From assembly GCA_015501055.1 (NCBI GenBank), contig JADNYV010000952.1, forward strand, positions 1 to 12,039: a stretch of 12,039 nucleotides of DNA, in the 5' to 3' direction. Of this stretch, positions 8,432 through 12,039 are shown in pieces. Position 1 is the stretch's first letter. The number at the start of each line of letters is the position of its first letter. The position numbers were made by a program, and so were the translations under genes. The stretch is from Mucidula mucida (taxonomy: Eukaryota; Basidiomycota; Agaricomycetes; Agaricales; Physalacriaceae). The notes beneath the pieces were generated by a model. The model worked only from the letters and a program-made list of their open reading frames with translations, searched no databases and had not been told where the DNA came from.

Positions 8432-9227
8432 TTAACATTTATCAACAAAAGGAGCCAACACATATTCCGCGGCGTTAAACCAGAGAACACTGCCACACCT
8501 CTCCACCGAACGCTGAGACGACAATTCTCTTTGGCTCTTCGGATGAGGAAACCGTGTCCTAGTCCAAATTTCCATATCCAGCCCTTCCTCCTTAAACCTC
8601 TCGTACTTTCGCGAGACGCATGAGATATATACATGATAGGCCGCTGCGAATCCGCCACTCCAAAGATAACCTTCTTCAGCCTAGCAACATTCGCCCTCGG
8701 AAAAACCCACCGACTCTCGATAAAGTCTGCCAGATTCTTCCACGGCGTGATATCCTATACAGTAATGTCATATTGAAGCTTTCAAGAGCAGGCAGGACGA
8801 CAGCGGCGGGATTGACAACGAGTTGGGTAAAGACTTCAGACCAAAACGGTGTGAGGATTTCAGACGGCAATTCGGAATAGAAACCATCATATCTATGCAG
8901 AGTTCTATGATCGCGTTCCCAAAATCTTGCAGGATTGCGTAAAAATTGCTTGGCATGGTGCAACACAATTTAGGTTCTTGAAGGATAACTTTTGCAGCTT
9001 GCACTGTGTGCGTCCAGGAAGACATAGACATCTTGACCATAGCGGGTGCGGTGACTTCATAGTCATGCGGTTTGATAGACAGATCAACGAGGCGGGAAAG
9101 CTGAAGGAACGCAACAGGGCAGTGTCCGAAATCCTGAAAGAGGATATAGTCTGTGCATGATGACCTGCACTGCGAGGAACATGTGGTCCGTCTGTCCACC
9201 TGTAGTAAGACATATCAAAAGATGTCA
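8432..9227 (-). pseudogene. 3' half of an F-box/LRR-like gene, split by a transposon and frameshifted
   Basis: Read leftwards from the element, the frame starts SFDMSYYRWTDGPHVP. It then continues through other frames with LSRLVDLSIKPHDYEVTAPA, then VVLPALESFNMTLLY, then TPWKNLADFIESRWVFPRAN and finally RFKEEGLDMEIWTRTRFP to a TAA at 8432-8434. The repeated leucine-spaced segments and the EEGLDMEI-type tail resemble the C-terminal parts of the large fungal F-box/LRR families that act as substrate adaptors of SCF ubiquitin ligases. At least three frame changes are needed, so it is a pseudogene unless some are unseen introns. No F-box itself is visible; the class rests on the LRR-like C-terminal style. 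Confidence 0.6.
9220..9227. repeat. 8-bp target-site duplication, left (AGATGTCA)
   Basis: It directly precedes CACCAACA of the left inverted repeat and is identical to 11590-11597. Confidence 0.88.
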
Positions 9228-9320
9228 CACCAACATTTCCCACTTAACCCACCTAATTAGGTGGTCAGGACACCCCCAGCGGACCACCTAATAGGTGGGT
9301 TAAGTTGTTATTTACACCTA
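9228..9320 (+). repeat. Left long terminal inverted repeat
   Basis: It runs from CACCAACATTTCCC to TATTTACACCTA and is the inverted partner of 11496-11589. Differences are a T/C at position 9, a one-base deletion in the inner hairpin arm (CCTAATAGG against CCTAACTAGG) and a T/C after AAGT. Confidence 0.88.
9241..9305. repeat. Hairpin inside the left inverted repeat
   Basis: The arms ACTTAACCCACCTAATTAGG and CCTAATAGGTGGGTTAAGT enclose an asymmetric loop (AGGACACCCCCAGCG). The loop is conserved exactly, inverted, in the right-end hairpin. Confidence 0.85.
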
Positions 9321-9389
9321 GCGATATCAACTTGTAGTCCATCGCAAGGCCGTGTCAGCGGCGACAACATGCCGGGCCTTGGGCGCTGC

Positions 9390-9409
9390 CATCACCGCGT
9401 GATCGACGA
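9390..9409 (-). repeat. Subterminal GATCAC palindrome, left side
   Basis: CATCACCGCGTGATCGACGA contains ATCAC-CGC-GTGAT. It is an inverted relative of the units at 11364-11384 and 11431-11453. Confidence 0.55.
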
Positions 9410-9757
9410 TTGTCATGGCCTCGCCCACTGTCATCCTGGAATCCCGCCCCGCCGCTGTCGTCGCTGCCGGCGCACATGAAAAAAAATTGTAAAAAATAAA
9501 AATAAAATTGGTTGCGTATACGATACATTGTGCTACTACTATTTTCTTCTAAAAGTGCAAATTGAGGGTATAGTACGGGTGTCTTTTTGTAAGCTGGGTG
9601 GTATGAGGTAGAACGAGGGTACGCAGCACTCGCGCCAGGGATAACAGCCTCCATGAAGCCTTCAGAGGCGTTGCTCGAGTTGGAGATATCCGCCATGGGA
9701 AGGGGAGAACGGGAGGAAGACGCGGTTTGGCGCCGTCGTCGAAGCACGGACGTCGTT

Positions 9758-10129
9758 TTAGGTAGCAGCGGACTTGATGGGGAGGATAGTGACATCGCGA
9801 GAATGCTGGCATGTAGCGTCGTCTGCTGTCGGCGTGTTGTTAGAGGTGGAGGCGCCTTCGACAGAGTTGTGAGTATCTGGCATGCAGCAACGCTGACGAC
9901 ACAGTAAATAGGTAAAGAATACGATACACTCACCAGATACCGATATTTCAGGCCCCGCAGGCCGTCTTCGTGCTGTGCTGTTATTCGCAGGTTCATGAAA
10001 AGACGTGGTGAAGACCAAGAAGCTGCTTGATCGCTGTGTCGGATGTCCGGATCGAGTTGCCGGGTTCCGAACTATGGTGCGGGATTGCTCTCTACAGCGA
10101 CGGCTGCAACGGAGTCGCTTTATGAGCAT
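9758..10129 (-). CDS. Hypothetical two-exon gene inside the DNA transposon
   Basis: The ATG is at 10129; exon 1 is 10129-9934, then a 57-nt GTGAGT...CCAG intron (9933-9877), then exon 2 9876-9758 ending TAA. This gives 104 residues in a consistent phase. The first exon is Arg/Ser-rich (MLIKRLRCSRRCREQ) and the second Ser/Thr/Asn-rich (VEGASTSNNTPTADD). No domain is recognisable. The intron length is a multiple of three and has no stop, so its retention cannot be excluded. An AT-rich TATA-like stretch lies 8-19 bases upstream. A second Ser-rich frame overlaps further left (to about 9480), so the true coding frame is uncertain. It could be cargo or chance. Confidence 0.3.
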   Translation of the reverse strand: MLIKRLRCSRRCREQSRTIVRNPATRSGHPTQRSSSFLVFTTSFHEPANNSTARRRPAGPEISVSGECIVFFTYLLCRQRCCMPDTHNSVEGASTSNNTPTADDATCQHSRDVTILPIKSAAT

Positions 10130-10584
10130 TGGAAATATATATTATAAGCTGTTGCCATCTATCAGAAGAAAAACGAAGTGAATCCAGTAAGCACGCACAA
10201 AGATATACCTATATGTTATGATTGTCCGGCTCATTGTCGACCTCGACGATGGCGATAATTGAAACACGCCGAAGTAAGATCATCAGTTGTCTTGTGTTGC
10301 ATATAAATAATGTATGCTGCAAGATGGAGTCCATTAGTACACTCTGTGATGCAGGAATTTTGGTTGTACGAGAGCATATACGAGGCAATCCCTAAAGCAT
10401 TTGTATGCACTTAACATCTTCTTTCACTATTGACTGTCTTGACTCAAGATTTCCTTCATATCGGGAAATTCTTCCATGAGTTTAACTGTGTCAATAGACA
10501 CTAATTGTCTATTACCCTCTGCCTTTCGCACTGTGGGTAACATTATAAACATTGCAGTCTGTACCACGTCTGACTACGCAATCA
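10130..10584. other. Interior of the transposon without a gene
   Basis: It is AT-rich, with a TATA-like stretch at about 10137-10148 and ACATTATAAACAT near 10540-10553, each possibly serving one of the flanking putative genes. I see no domain, repeat or RNA gene in it. Confidence 0.35.
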
Positions 10585-10998
10585 ATGATCGTCTCTCTAC
10601 CACTAACCACCACCACCACGCCGTCGCACATGCCGGCTAGCTCTCTTCACTTCTGCTACTTCCTTCAGGCATGACATCCTGCTATGTGCTGACTCAGAGG
10701 CCCTGCTTGGCATGCGGCGACTTCTATCCATGCAACAGTATGGTCTACAAAGCCAGAGCCGACATGCCTTGTCATCTGCGGGACGTGCGCGCGCGCACTG
10801 GGCAACGAAGAACACCTCAATATCGTTATTTCTCTGTCGGCCCTTCCGCCTGTGCTGTCGTCCACGAGATCCGACGAGAGGTGGCCGATGCATATGGAAC
10901 GAGGCGACGAAGCACATCGAGAAGCTTACGGGGTCCACTGCGGACAGTCAAGAGTAGAGCGGCTTGGGGAATGGACACTCAGTGCTGGCATGAGGGCG
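10585..10998 (+). pseudogene. Putative decayed Cys-containing gene inside the DNA transposon
   Basis: One frame runs from ATG at 10585 (MIVSLPLTTTTTPSHMP) to TAG at 10996-10998 with two TGA stops near 10670 and 10690. It contains CLVICGTCARALGNEEHLNI, which looks coding. In the overlapping frame 10671-10770 there is CLACGDFYPC, so a frameshift joining two Cys pairs into a small zinc-binding module is an alternative. No family is recognised. Both TGA codons could derive from CGA by C to T change. It lies about 455 bases right of, and divergent from, the minus-strand putative gene. Confidence 0.25.
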
Positions 10999-11363
10999 AG
11001 ATGCAGAGTCAGATTTTAGTTTTGCCTGTGGAAGGGTGGTGGCGAGTGTCTGTTTGCGATTGGTTCGCGAGGGCGATTAGCTATGCAGACCGGACGACGG
11101 AAAGCAATTCAGATGGCTGTGACGACGGGGAATCGGGATGAAGCGAGATACCCACACTGCCGACGATTGCGAGTGGTTTTACGAAGACAACTTGCTTTCG
11201 TGTTACGGTTCCCGAATATTTTACTAACAGAGTACTTGTCTGTGTACAGTACTAAATTATCTATTTGAATGATTTTCTTAAAATTTTTGGGTGCCTATGA
11301 GGTGGGCAAGTGACGAGACGACGGGAGCGGCGTCGGGACGATGAGCGGAAGGATTGATCGCAT

Positions 11364-11384
11364 GCCGATCACGCAATAGCGACG
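11364..11384 (+). repeat. Subterminal GATCAC palindrome, right side, unit 1
   Basis: GCCGATCACGCAATAGCGACG is preceded about 20 bases upstream by GATGAGCGG. It forms a tandem pair with 11431-11453 at a spacing of 67 bases. Confidence 0.55.
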
Positions 11385-11430
11385 AATTGGCGGGAGCAGC
11401 GTCGGTTTGATGGGCGGGACAGTGATGATA

Positions 11431-11453
11431 CGTCGATCACACGGTAGTGACGG
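11431..11453 (+). repeat. Subterminal GATCAC palindrome, right side, unit 2
   Basis: A unit reading CGTCGATCAC then ACGGTAGTGACGG, preceded by GATGGGCGGGAC (11409-11420), the same companion box that precedes the unit at 1342. Confidence 0.55.
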
Positions 11454-11495
11454 CTAGCGAGTGCTACAAGTCCGTTGTACTTGTAAAATATTGCG

Positions 11496-11589
11496 TAGGT
11501 GTAAATAACGACTTAACCCACCTAGTTAGGTGGTCCGCTGGGGGTGTCCTGACCACCTAATTAGGTGGGTTAAGTGGGAAGTGTTGGTG
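11496..11589 (-). repeat. Right long terminal inverted repeat
   Basis: It runs from TAGGTGTAAATAACG to AAGTGTTGGTG and is the inverted copy of 9228-9320. It contains its own hairpin at 11511-11575 (arms starting ACTTAACCCACCTAG and ending AGGTGGGTTAAGT). Confidence 0.88.
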
Positions 11590-11597
11590 AGATGTCA
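11590..11597. repeat. 8-bp target-site duplication, right (AGATGTCA)
   Basis: It directly follows TGTTGGTG of the right inverted repeat and is identical to 9220-9227. Confidence 0.88.
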
Positions 11598-12039
11598 ATG
11601 ACGGACACGCTTGGATTAAATCGATGTCCCGTTGGAGCTGCGGAAAATCGGGAGGCTCGTCCCCATAGTCGGTTTTGATGGCAAGGCGCCTGAGCTGCGC
11701 CAACGGCAGGTACATGCTCGTTACCGGGAAAGTGTCAATCCCCTCGAGTGCAACGTCAACAAGCTTGGGCGCATGGCACAGCATGTTCATGGCGCTGAGA
11801 GGAAGCTCCGCCAGCTCGGTGTCAGACGTAAAATGCGTGAACGTCAGGTCGATTTTTGCAAGGACCGGCAAAGCCAGGGGACTGACGCCGGCCATGATTT
11901 CGATGCCTTTGGAATTGAGAATGAGGGCAATGTTTTCCATCGCGATGATACCGGATTAGTGCGGTCAGCATTTCATTCCACCCATGGTCAAAACCCATAG
12001 GCATCGCGCCGGGTCCAAGCAATGGGAATGAAAAGTCCA
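11598..12039 (-). pseudogene. 5' half of the F-box/LRR-like gene (runs off the window)
   Basis: On the minus strand the frame reads ENIALILNSKGIEIMAG, then LPVLAKIDLTFTHF, ELAELPLSAMNMLCHAPKLV, YLPLAQLRRLAIKTDYGD and LIQACPSLTS, where the element interrupts it. The regular Leu-rich pattern with CHAPKLVDVALEG and QACPSLTS is typical of fungal F-box/LRR proteins. Upstream (12039 to about 11945) a different frame reads GWNEMLTALIRYHRD, so a one-base shift near 11945 joins it to ENIALIL; the gene was therefore also damaged outside the insertion. The N-terminal F-box would lie beyond the window edge. Joined across the insertion, LTS continues in frame into FDMSYYRW. Confidence 0.65.

Larger units (their letters stand above)
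9228..11589. mobile_element. Non-autonomous DNA transposon with hairpin-bearing inverted repeats and 8-bp TSD
   Basis: The 2,362-bp element is flanked by perfect AGATGTCA duplications. Its ends (9228-9320 and 11496-11589) are inverted copies of about 94 bp with roughly three differences, so the insertion looks recent. Each end starts CACCAACA.TTCCCACTTAACCC and folds into a complete hairpin. Subterminal GATCAC palindromes lie inside both ends. An 8-bp duplication is typical of hAT elements and has also been reported for KDZ-type fungal elements; the end sequence alone does not let me choose. I found no transposase domain, and the interior is small for one, so movement probably depends on a relative elsewhere. 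It sits inside the F-box/LRR-like gene. Confidence 0.85.

Noticed and set aside
10665..10938. Minus-strand Arg-rich open frames
   Set aside because: They have no motif. The composition mirrors the plus-strand candidate frame and the CCACCACC repeat near 10605.
9241..11575. CACTA-type element with ends at CACTTAACCC
   Set aside because: Similarity extends 13 bases further out to CACCAACA, where perfect 8-bp duplications begin. The 3-bp duplication expected of CACTA is not present at CACTT.
9228..11589. Helitron, because of hairpins near the ends
   Set aside because: Helitrons have no inverted repeats or target duplications and end in CTRR after one hairpin. This element has both inverted repeats and an 8-bp TSD.

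Overview
The window looks like repeat-rich chromosomal DNA from a filamentous fungus, most likely a basidiomycete (Agaricomycetes-type). The clues are very short GT-AG introns (45-63 nt), an F-box/leucine-rich protein, a C2H2 zinc-finger regulator, a chromodomain Ty3/Gypsy element and a fungal pogo-like DNA transposon. I see no rRNA, tRNA or CRISPR, and nothing prokaryotic. Nearly every gene-like stretch carries at least one lesion, so this reads as a transposon-bombarded accessory region. All family assignments come from motifs read by eye.

Layout. 1-342: the frameshifted 3' end of a Ty3/Gypsy chromovirus polyprotein. 335-853: its 3' LTR (TGTTA...TAACA). 854-1100: the 5' half of a second LTR of the same family, inverted. 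1101-1528: the right end of a DNA transposon with a large terminal hairpin. About 1680-1990: remnant A of an unknown minus-strand gene. 2612-7303: a seven-exon C2H2 zinc-finger gene on the plus strand. Its second intron holds a complete pogo/Tc1-mariner-type transposon (2906-5974, TA target duplication, 27-bp inverted ends) with a minus-strand DDE transposase. About 7360-7860: remnant B, a diverged copy of remnant A. 8432-12039: a minus-strand F-box/LRR-type gene split by a 2,362-bp DNA transposon (9228-11589) with perfect 8-bp target duplications and about 94-bp inverted repeats, each containing a hairpin.

How the parts relate. Two insertions can be undone on paper. Excising 2906-5974 plus one TA leaves a 54-nt intron between two zinc-finger exons of matching phase. 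Excising 9228-11589 plus one AGATGTCA joins the two F-box halves in frame. The element at 9228-11589 and the truncated end at 1528 share hairpins and subterminal GATCAC palindromes, so they belong to one family. Their superfamily is unresolved (8-bp TSD suggests hAT-like or KDZ-like), and no transposase is visible in the larger copy, so it is probably non-autonomous. The pogo transposase keeps its catalytic triad but has two in-frame stops, both explicable as Gln codons changed C to T; the zinc-finger gene has a TGA explicable as CGA changed C to T.
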